Below are positions 11,105 through 23,174 of a stretch of 64,000 bases of DNA, piece after piece. The position numbers and the translations under genes were made by a program. The notes beneath the pieces were generated by a model, which was not told the origin of the DNA, made no database searches, and saw nothing but the letters and a program-made list of their open reading frames with translations. The stretch spans positions 35,157,698 to 35,221,697 of the forward strand of contig NC_080171.1 of NCBI RefSeq assembly GCF_950295315.1, read 5' to 3'. This DNA comes from Erinaceus europaeus. Its lineage: Eukaryota > Chordata > Mammalia > Eulipotyphla > Erinaceidae. The stretch's first letter is position 1. Every line of letters begins with the position of its first letter.

Positions 11105-11446
11105 CTTTTCTTTTTCTTTATTAGGGGGATTAATGGTTTACAGTCAACAGTAAAGTACAGTAGTTGATACATGTTTAACATTTCTCAATTTTCACAATAA
11201 CAATCTAGTGCCCCATAGATCCTCCTCTGCCTTCAGGACCTGAACACTCCTCCCACACACACACCTCCCCCACCCCAGAGTTTTTTACTTTGGTGTAATA
11301 CACAAACTCTAGTTCCAGGTTCTGATTTGTGTTTTCCCTTTTGTTATTTTATTTCAACTTCTGTCTCAGTGAGATCATCCCATATTCATCCTCTCTTTTT
11401 GATATATCACACTTAACACGATTCCTTCAAGATCAACACAAGTTCC
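11105..11446 (-). mobile_element. Old L1 3' end (second 3' UTR type), minus
   Basis: Reading on the minus strand it ends '...ctgtaaaccattaatccccctaataaag', a short 3' UTR type distinct from the long type used by the full-length copies here. The same type occurs at 24400, 52070, 52290, 57580 and 60800. It also holds the last stretch of ORF2 (11360-11440). A younger inverted L1 begins at about 11447. Confidence 0.8.
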
Positions 11447-13746
11447 GCTTAGGAGCCTATGTGACCTCTGCATCCCTCTAGATCTGAGCTCACATTCTCT
11501 GGTCATGAGTACGAACATTCCAAGCTGCCCCAATATCAGGACACATCTTCCTCAGGTGTAGCGTAGAGTATGTTTTCCAAAGGGAGGATGGAACATTCTC
11601 TATCGTTATTGATCCAAGTTGAGGGCAAGGTCCTATGGGGGCCCACAAAGAGGTCTATTTTGTTGCTCCTTATAGAGATGACTGGTAATAAGGGGAAAGG
11701 GATTTATTTGAGGTCTAGGCCCATCATGTCTGTTTGGGAATCTTGGGACTCTCCAAAAAGGGCCTCAGCTGATGGGGTGGCCTCTTAGTAACTAAAGAGT
11801 CATCATTAAAGTATGCCAGGCTCTTGCCCTTATTCAGCTTTTGCAATCCTTGCTTTGATAAGGTTAGCTTTGCAGTGAGTGAGAGAACTGTTAATAGGAA
11901 GTAGGTGAGGAGGCTATCTAAGTCTAATTAGATACTATTTAATTAGGAACTTTATACTGACTCACTGCAGACTATTGTGTACTTTTGCTTTCAGGTATAT
12001 ATTTTGCCCTAGTTTATGGATACATGTGCACATATGCTCTGTCTCACAGGACCTGGACTATATCTAGGTTTGGGGACTTTGCTAGGAAGTGAACCATCTG
12101 GAATGAAATTAGAGAATCCTATGAAAGGAAAGGTCTCACCCGAGTAATGAGGGTGAACAGTTGACATTCCACGCCTGACGTCTCTGGACACAGTCTGAAA
12201 TGAAGCATGCTGAGGTGGTACTCATTCCATTGATTAGGTTGGAATCAGCAGATGCAATATCATTTGGTATGAATTGAAAGAAGCATGAAGGAAAGTGAAA
12301 CCCACCCTAGAGGTTCCAAGACTGGGGGAAGTATAGGCTCTAAAGAGAAAGTGGGAAATTCCTGCTGTCTCAGGGTTAAAAAAAACAATAGATACTTATT
12401 GCAATAATCATATGATTTGGAAATTGGGTTAACTTTTAAAATTCCCTTTGTTAAGATTTGCTGTGTCAAATCCAACATCACCATTATTTATGTCCTTTGA
12501 TATTATTTGTATATAGCTGTGCCACTGGTTGCTTCTGTTCTCCCTGGTCTAGGCTTTTGAGAGAGCCAACATATCAAAGACCTAGCCTATGTATAAAAAA
12601 GACTAGGTATGTGATATGTGCTTTTAAAAGTTTGAGACATACAATTTGTCCCCTCACATATTAATAGAATAGTGATTTATATGACTACAAATTAATAGGA
12701 GTGTACATAAACACCATTCCCACACCAAAAGACTGTGTCCCATCCAATCCGTAGCCCCCCACCCCACCCCAACCCCCCACTTCCCTGGGAAGACGAACAT
12801 CCACCCTCACCCTCACCCCAGGGATTTTACTTTGATACCTACTCCAAATTCAGTCAAATCCTGCTTTGAGATTGCCTTTCTGTCTTCTTTTTCAACTTTT
12901 GTTTGTGAGTGGGGTCATCCCATATTCATCTTTATCTTTCTGACTTAGTTCACTGAACATAATTCCTTCTAGCTCCATCTAAAATGGGTCAGAGAAGGTG
13001 GGTTCATTGTTCTTAATAGCTGCCTAGTATTCCATTGTGTATATATACCACAGTTTTCTCAGCCACTCATCTGTTGTTGGGCACCTGGGTTGCTTCCAGG
13101 TTTTAGCTATTATGAATTGTGCTACTATGAACATAGGGGTACATATATCTTTTGGGCTGGGTGTTATGAATTTCCTGAGGTATATCCCCAGGAGAGAGTG
13201 ACTGTGTCATATGGAAGGTCCATGTCTAGCCTTGTGAGAGTTCTCCAGACTGCTCTGCACAGATTGGACCAATTTACATTCCCACTAGTAATGCAGAAGG
13301 GTTCCTTTGTCCCCACAACCTCTCCAACATTTGTTGCTGCTGTCTTTTTCATGTGTTTGTTAGCCTTTTGGATCTTTTCTGTAGTTAATGTTCTGTTCAT
13401 ATCCTCTGCCCATTTTTGGATGGGGTCATTTGCTTTTTGTTGCTAAGTTTGCTGAGCTCTTTGTATATTTTGGTGATTAGTCTCTTGTCTGATGTATGGC
13501 ATGTGAAGATCTTCTCCCATTCTGTGAGGGATCTCCTTGTTTGTGTGACAGCTTCTTTGGCTTTGCAGAAGCTTTTCAATTTGATGTAGTCCTATTGATT
13601 TGTTTCTGCTTTAATCTTCCTTGCAACTGTGTTTATATCATCAAAGATGTCCTCGAAGTTTAGGTGGTAAAATGTTCTACCAATGTTTTCCTCTAAGTAT
13701 TTGATAGTTTCTGTTCTAAAATCCAGATCCTTGATCCATTTGGAGT

Positions 13747-13778
<32 letters not shown>

Positions 13779-14195
13779 GGTGAGATAAAGTGGCTCGGTT
13801 TCATTCCTCTGCATGATTAAACCAAGTTTTTCCAGCACTATTTATTGAAGAGAGCTTCCTTTCTCCATTTAATACTTTGGGTCCCCTTATCAAAGATTAG
13901 TTGTCCATAGGTGTGGAGGTATAGTTCTGGTCTTTCAATTCTGTTCCACTGGTCTGTGTGCCTATTTTTGTTGGTTTTGCTGTTTTGATGGTTATGGCAT
14001 TATAATATAGTTTGAAATCTGGAAGGGTGATGCCTCCATTTATGTTTCTTTTCCTCAAGATTGTTTTGGCAATTCTAGGTGTTTTCTTGTTACAGATAAA
14101 TGATTGTAGTTTTTGTTCTATCCTCTTAAATAAGCTTGGTGGAACTTTGATGGATATTGTATTACATTTGTATATGGTTCTGGGTAAAATATTCA
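11447..14195 (-). mobile_element. L1 long 3' UTR and 3' half of ORF2, inverted arm of a twin-primed insertion
   Basis: On the minus strand it runs from the ORF2 post-reverse-transcriptase region (14195) through the ORF2 C-terminus (about 12905) into the long 3' UTR, stopping mid-UTR at about 11447. ORF2 pieces are readable in several frames (e.g. 13897-14211, 13592-13804, 13397-13579, 13164-13400) and show the conserved endings of the L1 ORF2 tail, but are broken by frameshifts and a T run at 13750-13778. The rest of the same L1 UTR follows immediately on the opposite strand. Confidence 0.8.
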
Positions 14196-14617
14196 GGGAT
14201 GCAGAGGTCACATAGGCTCCTAAGCTGAATATGGGCCCCAGACCAAATCAAATAGATGGAGTTTATAGTCAACAATATTTATACCCCTTTCCCTTACCAG
14301 GGAGCTACTCTCTTCCTTGATCCAGATTTATGTCCCTTTTCCAGACATCATCTCCCCAGATAATAACTTGGATCCACCTCTATATCAGATTTCAGGCTCA
14401 GGGAAAAAAAAAACTAGTATAACCACAGACCCTTTGAAATATAACTAAAATATACCTACTAGCTATCTTCAAATTGGAGTACCCCCCAACTCTTCATCTG
14501 CACTATTCCTGCTTTTAAGTTCATGATTGATCAACAAATTTGTTTGGCCTTGTATGTTAACTCTCTTTTCAGCCACCAGGTTCCAGATGCTAGCAGGATG
14601 CCGACCAGATTTCCCTG
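14196..14617 (+). mobile_element. L1 3' UTR segment, direct arm of the same insertion, 3' end lost
   Basis: It starts at the same L1 UTR position at which the inverted arm starts (both contain the roughly 30-bp word around 'cttaggagcctatgtgac', complementary here) and runs towards the L1 3' end, but stops in mid-UTR at 'ttccctga' with no poly(A). The next base is older minus-strand L1 ORF2. A later deletion probably removed the tail and the right target duplication. Confidence 0.7.
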
Positions 14618-15653
14618 ATGGAGATTACATTAAGTTTGTATATGGCTCTAGGAAGAATATTCATTTTAATTATCTTAATTCTTCAAAAATGTGAACATAG
14701 AGTATTTTAATACTATTTTGAGTCTTTCTGTTTCCTTGAATAATGACTCACGGTTTTCAATATACACATCTTTCTCATCTGTTATGTTTATTACTAGATA
14801 TTTTATAGTTATGTTTATTACTAGATATTTTATAGTTATAGTTGATATGTTAAAAGTGATTCATTTCTGTATGTCTTCATCTGAATTACTGTTTTCATAA
14901 AGGAATGTCACTAACTTTTGTATATTAATTTTGTAGCCCTATACCTTACTGTATTGCCTGATAATTTCTAAGAGATTTTTTAGGTTTGCTGGATTTTTTA
15001 GGTTTTTTCAATGTATACTGTCACATCATCTACAAATAGTGAGACTTTGGCTATTTCTTTTCTAATCTGTAACCTTTTATTCCTTGTAGTTGCCTGATTG
15101 ATATGGAAACAACCTCTAAAACTATGTTGAATAGTAATGGTTATAGTGAGCATCTCTGTATAGTACCTAATCTGAGTGGGAAGGCTTCCAATTTTCATGT
15201 TGGCTATAGGTTTGCTCTATACAGACTCCACAATCTTAAGGAATTCCCTATCCCCATTTTTTAACTCTTTTTTTTCAATTTTTTAAAATTTTATTTATTT
15301 TACCTTTTGTTGCTTTTGTTGTTTAACATTGTTGTGGTTCTTTATGTCATTGTTGTTGGATAGGACAGAGAGAAATAGAGAGAGGAAGGGGAAATAGAGA
15401 GGAGAGAAAGATAGACACCTGCAGACCTCCTTCACCGTTTGTGAAGTGACTTCCCTACAGGTGGGGAGTCAGGGGCTTGAACTGGGATTCTTACTCAGGT
15501 CCTTGTGCTTTGTGCCACATGCGCTTAACCTGCTGCGCCACTGCCCAACTCCCCTTATCCCCATATTTTAGTGTTTTGATAACTAAGGGATGTTGTTGGA
15601 TTTTGTCAGAGGCTTTCCCTGTGATATTGATATAATCATGGATTTTGTTTTGC
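14618..15653 (-). pseudogene. Old L1 ORF2 reverse-transcriptase remnant, minus
   Basis: On the minus strand the sequence aligns to the L1 reverse transcriptase and downstream region. The 66-codon frame at 14998-15198 still reads '...SLFVDDVTVYIEKT', the degenerate form of the catalytic FADD box with phenylalanine-valine in place of FA. It is far more diverged than the arm at 11447-14195, so it is an older host copy. It contains a perfect 27-bp tandem duplication at 14781-14834 and is split by a SINE at 15258-15555. ORF2 elsewhere supplies endonuclease and target-primed reverse transcription; this copy is dead. Confidence 0.82.
15258..15555 (-). repeat. ERI SINE inserted in L1, minus
   Basis: The T/GTT-rich tail complement, 'ggataggacagagagaaat', 'gacacctgcagacc' and a tRNA-like head complement are all present. 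Target duplication 'tatccccat' is at 15249-15257 and 15556-15564, both in L1 ORF2 sequence. Confidence 0.92.
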
Positions 15654-15654
15654 T

Positions 15655-15918
15655 TTTTTCTTTGCCTCCAGGGTTATTGCTAGGGCTCAGTGCCTACACT
15701 ATGAATCCACTGCTCCTGGAGGCTAGTTTTTCCCTTTTGTTGCCCTTGTTTTTTATCACTGTTGTTGTTATTATTATTGTTGTTGTTGCTGTCATTGTTG
15801 TTGGATAGAACAGAGAAAAAATGGAGAGAGGACAGGAAGACAGAGAGGGGGAGAGAAAGACAGACACCTGCAGACCTGTTTTACCACTTGTGAAGAGACC
15901 TCCCTGCAGTTGGGAACC
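15655..15918 (-). repeat. ERI SINE, minus, head truncated
   Basis: It carries the long-form 3' extension complement ('cctccagggttattgctagg'), GTT-rich linker, GA-rich body and 'cacctgcagacc', but stops near 'cagttgggaacc' before the A box. Confidence 0.88.
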
Positions 15919-16649
15919 CTTTGGTTTGTTTCAGGAATGGATGAAGTTGTTAGTCTAATGTTAACAGACATGCTTTTGGAAGTTGGGAGGTAGTGTCTCT
16001 TTGGCTTAGAGAGTTTCTGAAGAATTCTAGGTTTTATTTTGTTGAGTTTACAGATTATTCATTTTTCCCCTAATATATTAGGAAAACAATGTGAGAAGGC
16101 TTCTAATCCACAGCCACACATCTGGACCCCTGGGAGTGTAGATTTTATCCTGATTACGAGGCTGGTTCTGTGCCCTAGATGTCAATATAGGTTTTCCCTG
16201 CTGCTGATCCATTCTCAGAGGGGCAACAGCAATGGAGACTTAAGGACCCACAGTTGTGAATTGGTCTAAGCTTGATTTTCATGTTGTAATAAATTCATTA
16301 AAACTGGGAAACTCTGACACAATTTTTTAAATCAAAACTGAGAGGACTTCCTAGATTTAGAAAAACCAAAATCAGATTGCATTACTATTTTCTTTAAGAA
16401 GAAAATTTGTTTACAGTGACAACAATTTGGTCTTTTGATATAAGATTCTAATACTAAGACTTAAGGACCTGTTTGTTGGTGTGTACAATATGAAAGTGCC
16501 AACTCTGTGAGTTCATATTCTAAGGTAGGATAACTAAACTATTTAAATCCAGCAAAAGCTATTATTAAAGCCATATGGGAAGGAGCAATAGTTGGACATA
16601 GCAAAACACTATGAAAGCTAGCAGACAAAATAACTTTAGTCAGTGTCTG
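15919..16649. other. Mostly unrecognised; left part may be old L1
   Basis: The first 150 bases ('...gagtttctgaagaattctagg...') have the feel of diverged minus-strand L1 ORF2, consistent with continuation of the copy at 14618-15653, but I cannot align them securely. The remainder is unique. Confidence 0.35.
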
Positions 16650-16772
16650 GGAGGCAGTGCAGGGGGTAGAAATTATGACCTGTGAACATAAGGCCCAAGT
16701 TTCATCCACAGTATGGCTTGTACTGGAGTGATGCTCTCACTCTCTCATAAATAAATAAAAACATACATACTT
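16650..16772 (+). repeat. SINE (short type), plus
   Basis: The head 'tctgggaggcagtgcag', 'atccacagtatggc', 'gtgatgctctcactctctc' and an aaataaataaaa tail are visible. Confidence 0.75.
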
Positions 16773-17087
16773 TAAAAACATGACCCTGACTTATTTATTT
16801 TTAAAAAAACTGGCCAGCTGATGGATTTTTAAGAAATGTTTATGAGTCTGAATCATGTGTAACCTTAATGATAAAATAAATACATATTCTGAAATAATCT
16901 TCTTTTAAAAATTACCTTGAAATCATGTTTCTAATTACATATTGGTGTATTGCTACTGTGAGTTATTATGAACTATTGACTGTATTGGCCAAGCAATCAT
17001 TTAAAACTTATAAAATTCACTTAAGAAAGTAAAATGACCCCTTTTGCCTCTGTTTTTCAAACTTACATGCAAAAATAAAATGAGGGT

Positions 17088-17226
17088 GTAGCTAGATAGC
17101 ACAATGATTATACAAATAGTCTTTCATTCATGAGGCTCCAAAACTTTAAGTTCAATTTTCTGCACCACCATAAACTAGAATTGAGCAGTGCTAATGTAAA
17201 AATAAATAAATAAATAAATAAAGTAA
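17088..17226 (+). repeat. SINE (short type), plus
   Basis: 'gtagctagatagcacaatg' is followed by 'cataaactagaattgagcag' and a pure (aaat)n tail. Confidence 0.75.
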
Positions 17227-18012
17227 AATAGAGTAAAATGAGATGTTATGTCAATTTATTTATACTATCCAGTCTAAAAGCAGCTAGTCATTTTTTAATG
17301 GAATAGAAACTACATAAATAGTTTCATTGACATTTACAAGTCTAGTTGAATAAGAAATACTTATATTGGGAAAAAATAATTCACAAGCAGAAACAGTTAA
17401 AATTTTAAAAATTAAGGCATAGATTAGCCATTTGTCACATTATTTTTTTATCATTTTAGCATAGAAAATAGTGAGGCAAAATGACAGTTTTCCATCTGTG
17501 ATATTTGAGGTGTGAAGGAAATGTGTTGTACTTTTTTTTCTAACTTATGTAAAAGTAACTTGGATTAGTTTCCAAGTGAAGAAAATATTTTTACACAGCT
17601 GTAATACAAGGATATTTTTGGAATGGATCAAAAATAGTCTTCATTTTAAAAGGGCTTGGGATTTGGAGTTTAATATCACCAACAATACACATTTACAAGC
17701 AGTCATAAACCCTAAGATACTTTTTATAGTCATTAAATTAACTGAGTGTCACAAAAACTTGAGAAGGATAAATGTATAATCTCTATCTCTAAGAACCGTT
17801 CTATTTCTGTTTTCACAATTTGCCATCTCTATTTTAACTTAAAGATATAATTAACTATTTTTTATTGTATGTGATTTTTTGTCTTTGCTAATTATATGGG
17901 ATTTATAGGCAGTCACTGAGCTATTTAAAAGAACAAGAAAGTTATTGACATCCTACTATATAAGCAATGTAAATATTGGTATGTATACAGTAAAGGATTT
18001 GTTTGTTTGATT
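17227..18012. other. Unique AT-rich DNA, nothing recognised
   Basis: A 67-codon frame at 17576-17779 has no motif that I recognise. There is no repeat copy. Confidence 0.45.
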
Positions 18013-18336
18013 GTTTTTTGCCTCCAGAGTTATTGCTGGGGCTCGGTGCCTGCACTATGCCTGCTCCTGGAGGCTATTTTTTCCCTTTTGTTGCCCTTGT
18101 TGTTTATTGTTGTTGTTATTGTTGTCCTTGTTGGATAGAACAGAAAGGAAAGGAGAGAGGAGGGGAAGACAGAGAGGAGGAGAGAAAAATAGACACCTGA
18201 AGAGCTGCTTCACTGCTTGCGAAGTGGTCCCCCCGCCTCTGCAGGTGGGAAGTCCTGGGCTCCAACCAGGATCTTTATGCTGGTCCTTGAACTTGTGCCA
18301 TGTGTGCTTAACCCGCTGCACTACCGCACAACCCCC
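18013..18336 (-). repeat. ERI SINE, long form, minus
   Basis: The 3' extension complement ('cctccagagttattgctggg'), GTT linker, GA-rich body, 'gacacctgaagagctgcttc' and head complement are all present. The three overlapping frames of 65-109 codons here are SINE-derived. Confidence 0.92.
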
Positions 18337-18462
18337 TTAAGGTTTTTTTCTAATAATAGTCAAAACACAACAAGACTTATGTATGTTGATTTATAAACTG
18401 TTTTCTTCAAATATCTTTAGTATATTTGATGTTAAGTAAGTGGAGAACCACATTTATTTATT

Positions 18463-18719
18463 CACTTATTTTATTGCCACCGGGATTATTTCTAGGGCTT
18501 GGTACCTGCATAACAATTCCACCACTCCCAGATTTTTTTTTTCTTTTCTTTTAATAGGACAGAGAGAAATTGAGTTTGGAGTGTGAGATGGAGTGTGAGA
18601 AAGAAAGACACCTGCACCATTTCTGAAGCTTCCCTGTGTACACGGGGAGGAGGAATTTGAATCCAGGCCCTTGAGCATGGTAACATATGAACTCAACCAG
18701 ATGCACTATCAGGCTCTCA
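18463..18719 (-). repeat. ERI-type SINE, minus
   Basis: It has an 'attgccaccgggattatttctagg' extension (18470-18500), GA-rich body and a head complement ending 'ctatcaggctctcac'. Confidence 0.88.
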
Positions 18720-18923
18720 CAGAATTATTTATTTTACTTGTTAAAAGTACTATTTATTTATGCAGAATTGAGGTCTCACAGTTTTATTGTTTCAGTCCAT
18801 AATTTTCACATAGATGATAAATAGATGATAGACCAAAATGATTTATAAATACCTATTTGATTTTAAAATACAACTATTTAAAAAATTACAACTGTATTTT
18901 TGTGTTTATTTGATGCACATTTC

Positions 18924-19890
18924 TTTTTTTTAATTTATTTTTTATTTAAGAAAGGATAAATTAACAAATCCATAGGGTAGGAGGGGTACAACTCTACACA
19001 ATTCCCACGACCCAATCTCCATATCCCACGCCCTCCCCTGATAGCTTTCCCATTGTCTATCCCTCTGGGAGCATGGACCCAGGGTCATTGTGGGTTGCAG
19101 AAGGTAGAAGGTCTGGCTTCTGTAATTGCTTCCCCGCTGAACATGGACATTGACTGGTCGGTCCATACTCCCAGTCTGCCTCTCTCTTTCCCTAGTAGGG
19201 TGGGTCTCTGAAGAAGCGGGGCTCTAGGACACATTGGTGGGATCTTCAGTCCAGGGAAGCCTGGCCTGCATCCTGATGGCATCTGGAACCTGGTGACTGA
19301 AAAGAGTTAATATACAAAGCCAAACAAATTGTTGAGCAATCATGGACCCAAAGTTTGGAAGAGTGGAGAGGAAGTTAGGGGGGTACTCACTGCAAACTCC
19401 AGTGTACTTCTGCTTTCAGGTATATATTTTGCAGTAGTTTATGGATACATGTGAACATATGCTCTCTCTCACCAGAATATATATATAGATATACACCAGA
19501 AACTGGTGTATATCTAGGTTTTGGGACTTTGTTAGAAAGTGAACCACCTGGGATGTAATTAGAGAATACTATGTAAGGAAAGGTCTCACCTGAGTAATGA
19601 AGCTGAAGGGTTGTCGTTCCACACGTGAAGTCTCTGGACACAGTCTGGGCTGAAGCATGTTGAGGTGGCAATCGTTGTGTTGATTAGGTTGCGATCGGCA
19701 GATGCAATATTATTTGATATGGATTGGAAGAGGCATACGGGAAAGTGGGCCCTATCCAAAGGTTCAAGGACTGGGGGAAGTAGAGGCTCTATAGCGGAGA
19801 TGTGAGATTCCTGCTGTCTTAGGGTTCAAAAAGACAATGGAAAGTTAATGTTATCATCGCATTATTTGTTAATTGGGTTAACTTTGAAAA
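18924..19890 (-). mobile_element. 5'-truncated young L1 (3' UTR only), minus, 12-bp target duplication
   Basis: The poly(T) at the left is the L1 tail. The rest matches the long 3' UTR of the full-length copies at 24714 and 47072-48457 with few visible differences. Target duplications 'gatgcacatttc' lie at 18912-18923 and 19891-19902. All frames inside (64-94 codons) are UTR. This is a typical L1 end product: reverse transcription stopped after about 0.97 kb. Confidence 0.93.
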
Positions 19891-19917
19891 GATGCACATT
19901 TCAAATCTGTCTTTTGA

Positions 19918-20077
19918 GATGGTGGGTAGGTAGATGTAGAGAGAGAAAATAAGAGGGGGGGAGGGAGAAAGACTACTTATGAAGCATCCCTCCATCGTAC
20001 ATGTGGGGACTGGGAGCTTGAACCCAGGTCTTTACACATGTGTGAACTCTACTTGGTGCATCACTGCTCACCCCAAT
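19918..20077 (-). repeat. ERI-type SINE, minus
   Basis: It shows a GA-rich body, 'tgaagcatccctcc', a B-box complement near 'gggagcttgaacccagg' and head complement 'tggtgcatcactgc'. The tail side is lost. Confidence 0.82.
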
Positions 20078-20520
20078 AAAATTATTGTTTTAGAAGTCTG
20101 TAGTTGCAAGAACACCAACCACGTGAAGTGAGACGAGTACTACTTCACCATTCCTGTTAAAAGAAGTTGACTGTATTAATTTTTTGTTTTGTTTTTGCAT
20201 GTTGTCCAGTTGTATAAGGTTTAATTCTGCAGAGATTCAAAAACAGTTCTTTACAACGAAAAATATATTGGAAATTAAAAAAAATAAAGTAATAGAAAGA
20301 GTTCATAGTACCAAAATTTTGTGGGCTTATCCTAGGTATACACATAGCAAAGCAGTACACTATTACAAGTGGACTATTTTACTAGCTTTGGATGCTAAAA
20401 ATCTTTCCAGCTGAATATTTGGTGTGTGAATACATAGCATGGACACTTTTCAACCAAAAGTGAATTGAAGTCTATTATACAATTTTCTCCATTTGTTCTG
20501 ATTACACACACACACACACA

Positions 20521-20566
<46 letters not shown>

Positions 20567-20702
20567 TTTGCCAGAATTAACCTACTTCATAAAGTTCTTT
20601 GGGTTACTTAAAAAATTGTACTATTTTATTTTCTCTTCAAATTTGGGATCTACTCTTTGTCCTAATCCAGATTTTTAGTACTATTCTCAAATCTATTTTT
20701 TA
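20078..20702. other. Unique AT-rich DNA with a compound microsatellite
   Basis: Besides the CA/CT run at 20503-20563 nothing is recognised. The 67- and 76-codon frames facing each other over 20157-20414 lack motifs. Confidence 0.45.
20503..20563. repeat. (CA)n(CT)n compound microsatellite
   Basis: About nine CA units pass directly into about twenty CT units. Confidence 0.98.
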
Positions 20703-20950
20703 AAATTTATTTACTTTTATTGTCCTTGTTTTATTGTTGTAATTATTGTTGTATAGGACAGAGAGAAATGGAAAGAAGAGGGGAAGATAGAGAGGGGGAG
20801 AGAAAGACAGATATTTGCAGACCTGCTTCACCACCTGTGAAGCCACTCCCCTGCAGGTGGGGAGCCAGGGGTCTCGAACCGGGATCTTTTTGCTGGTCCT
20901 CGTGCTTTGCACCACCTGTGCTTAACCCACTGCACTGCCACCCAACTCCC
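20703..20950 (-). repeat. ERI SINE, minus
   Basis: It has the GTT-rich tail complement, 'tataggacagagagaaatgg', 'cacctgtgaagccactcccc' and a B-box complement 'tctcgaaccggga' with a surviving CpG. Confidence 0.92.
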
Positions 20951-21149
20951 TCTATTCCCAAATATAACATCTTTACAGACAATTTTCTTAGTCTACTTCC
21001 ATGCTATCAAGCTAAAGCAAAAATTATTAATGTCATAGGAGAATACGTAAAATAGACTTCCTAGCTTCTTACCACCCTGAAATCCCTATTCTCAACAAGT
21101 TACTTCCTATTCCCTGGTTCCTGTTTATTAAACATTTTGTCCTGCTTCA

Positions 21150-21534
21150 TATCAATTTTTATTAGTGACTTAATAATGATTGATAAGATTGTAAGATAAC
21201 AGAAGTACAATTCCATTGGAGGGTTCCCTATTCTTTATACCTCTGGGAGTATGGACCAAAATTCTTTATGTAGAAGGTGGAAGGTCTGGCTTCTGTAATT
21301 GCTTCTCTGCTGAATATGGACATTGACAGGTTGATCCATACCCCCAAACTGTTTCTATCTTTCCCTAGTGGGATAGGGCTCTGGGTAGGTGAGGTTCCAG
21401 GACACGCTGGTAAGGTCATCTGCTCAGGGAAGCCAGGATAGTGTTATGGTAGCATCTGAAACTTGATGACTAAAAAGCAGTAACTGCCTTTTATATACCA
21501 AATTGTAAATGCTACTGTGATTCCATCCTGATTA
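21150..21534 (-). mobile_element. Old L1 3' end, minus
   Basis: On the minus strand it matches the 3'-terminal 350 bp of the long-UTR L1s ('ttacagaagccagaccttcc', '...cagagg-ataaagaatagg') but is clearly more diverged and uses an older terminus ('cttatcaatcattattaag'). Confidence 0.8.
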
Positions 21535-22090
21535 CCCTGGGTAAATGATCTTACCAGTGCCCTGGAAACTCACCTCCCCAGAGCCCTTTACCATCAGGGA
21601 AAGATAGAAACAGGCTGGGGTATGGATTGAACTGCCAATGGCTATGTCCAGTGGAGAAGCAGTTACAGAAGCTGGAATTTCACCTTCTGCACACCATAAA
21701 AATTTTGGTCTATACTCTTGGATGGTTAAAAATGTTATGGGGAGATGTCCAGAGGCCTCTGAAACCCAATTTCATCCGGAGCCAGAGAGAGAAGAGGAAA
21801 AAAGGAAAGACATTCAGAATAATAGTAGGAGTAGGTGTGACTTAGAAAAGATGAGAAGTCAAGACTTTAAAGAAAAAAATGGCAAAAATATAAATAGACA
21901 GATTGTTATTGAAATAATAGTCAATTCATATCCATGACCTTGGGAGAACCACTGCAGTTTCCAATGGAGGAAACAGGGACACAGAATTCTGGTGGCAGAA
22001 CAGTGTGGATTTGTTCCCCTGTTATCTTGTAATTTTATAAACCAATATTGTTACTAAATCAAAAAAATAAAAGTCAAATAAAATCAGAAA
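21535..22090 (+). mobile_element. Old L1 3' end with a 200-bp unmatched insert, plus
   Basis: It is the same terminal UTR type as the neighbour at 21150-21534 but inverted: 'tatggattgaactgccaatgg', 'cagttacagaagctgg', then an A-rich tail near 22050-22090. Positions about 21745-21955 have no counterpart in other UTR copies. The frames of 72 and 99 codons read through this insert and have no motif. Confidence 0.75.
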
Positions 22091-22325
22091 AAAATAAATG
22101 AGAATGGTAAAATAATATTTTTGCTCTTTCTATTTCATTTGTAAACATAAATAGAACATTCTAAAATGATAATAAAATTGTAGTATTTGAATTGATTAAT
22201 TTGCTACCTTTGGACATTTGTGGGTTAAGTCAGCTTTGGGCTGACTATGTTAGATAAAAATCCAAACTGGATGCTAATCCTAATTTAAACTATCTTGTAA
22301 TATTTCAAAGTTACTTTATTCTTTT

Positions 22326-22481
22326 TAAAAAATATTTAATTTACTTCAATTAAAGTGATATAGAAAGAGACAAAAGTACTGCTCATCTCTGGCTTATTGT
22401 GGTGTAGGGAATCGAACCTGGGACCTCATATGAGCATGAAAGTCTTTTGCATAAACATCATGCTGTCTCCTCAGTCCTAAA
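22326..22481 (-). repeat. SINE (short type), minus
   Basis: The tail complement 'tttaaaaaatatttaattt' is followed by 'gggaatcgaacctgggac' (tRNA T-arm complement) and 'gctgtctcctcagtcc'. Confidence 0.82.
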
Positions 22482-23174
22482 CTGATTTTATTATTTGGTT
22501 AAAGGGCTTCCAAATGCTCTGTAGATTCTATGCTATCTCACGAATTCTTAGAAGATCCCTGGACCACTACTATAGTGGTGGTGTAATGATTTCCCTTATT
22601 ACTATCACTGGTCCCATGAAATGGATGTGATGGGAAGTCCTTGAATTTCCCAAGGACTGAAATTGAGGAATTGCAAAGCCCAGAATCCAGGTCCCCAGGC
22701 TCTCATTCCATATGGCATTTTCTCTCTGCAGTAAATAATACTATATTCTGATGATGTTTTTTGCAACAGAATTCAAGTTAATATGGGTTACTCAGTGTCA
22801 TGCTACTTGTTTTAAATGGAGGCTTTGTACACTTAGGAAACGTGAAATACAGCACTCTCACATAATTATGATGATGATGGGGGTGGGAGGGTTAGCTTGT
22901 GTTTGGCTGACTATGGAAATTGGTATTTATCATCAAAGAAATTGAATTGTAATGTCAGTTCATTCACAGTTTCATCACCCACTGCCATAGACATGGCCAG
23001 AGTTTGTCCTCAAATATGGACAAACTTGTGACTTACCAAAAAAATCATGGGTTGAATGATAGGTTCTTCTGAATGAAAGACAACTTTGAAAACACTTAAC
23101 ACTTGGAGAAACAAGTTAGGGCTTTTTTCTTTGAAGTTAGCTCCTTCCCACTAATTTTTAAATCTGTTATAAAG
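22482..23174. other. Unique DNA, nothing recognised
   Basis: There is one short ATG repeat (about 22868-22880) and no credible frame or repeat. Confidence 0.45.
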
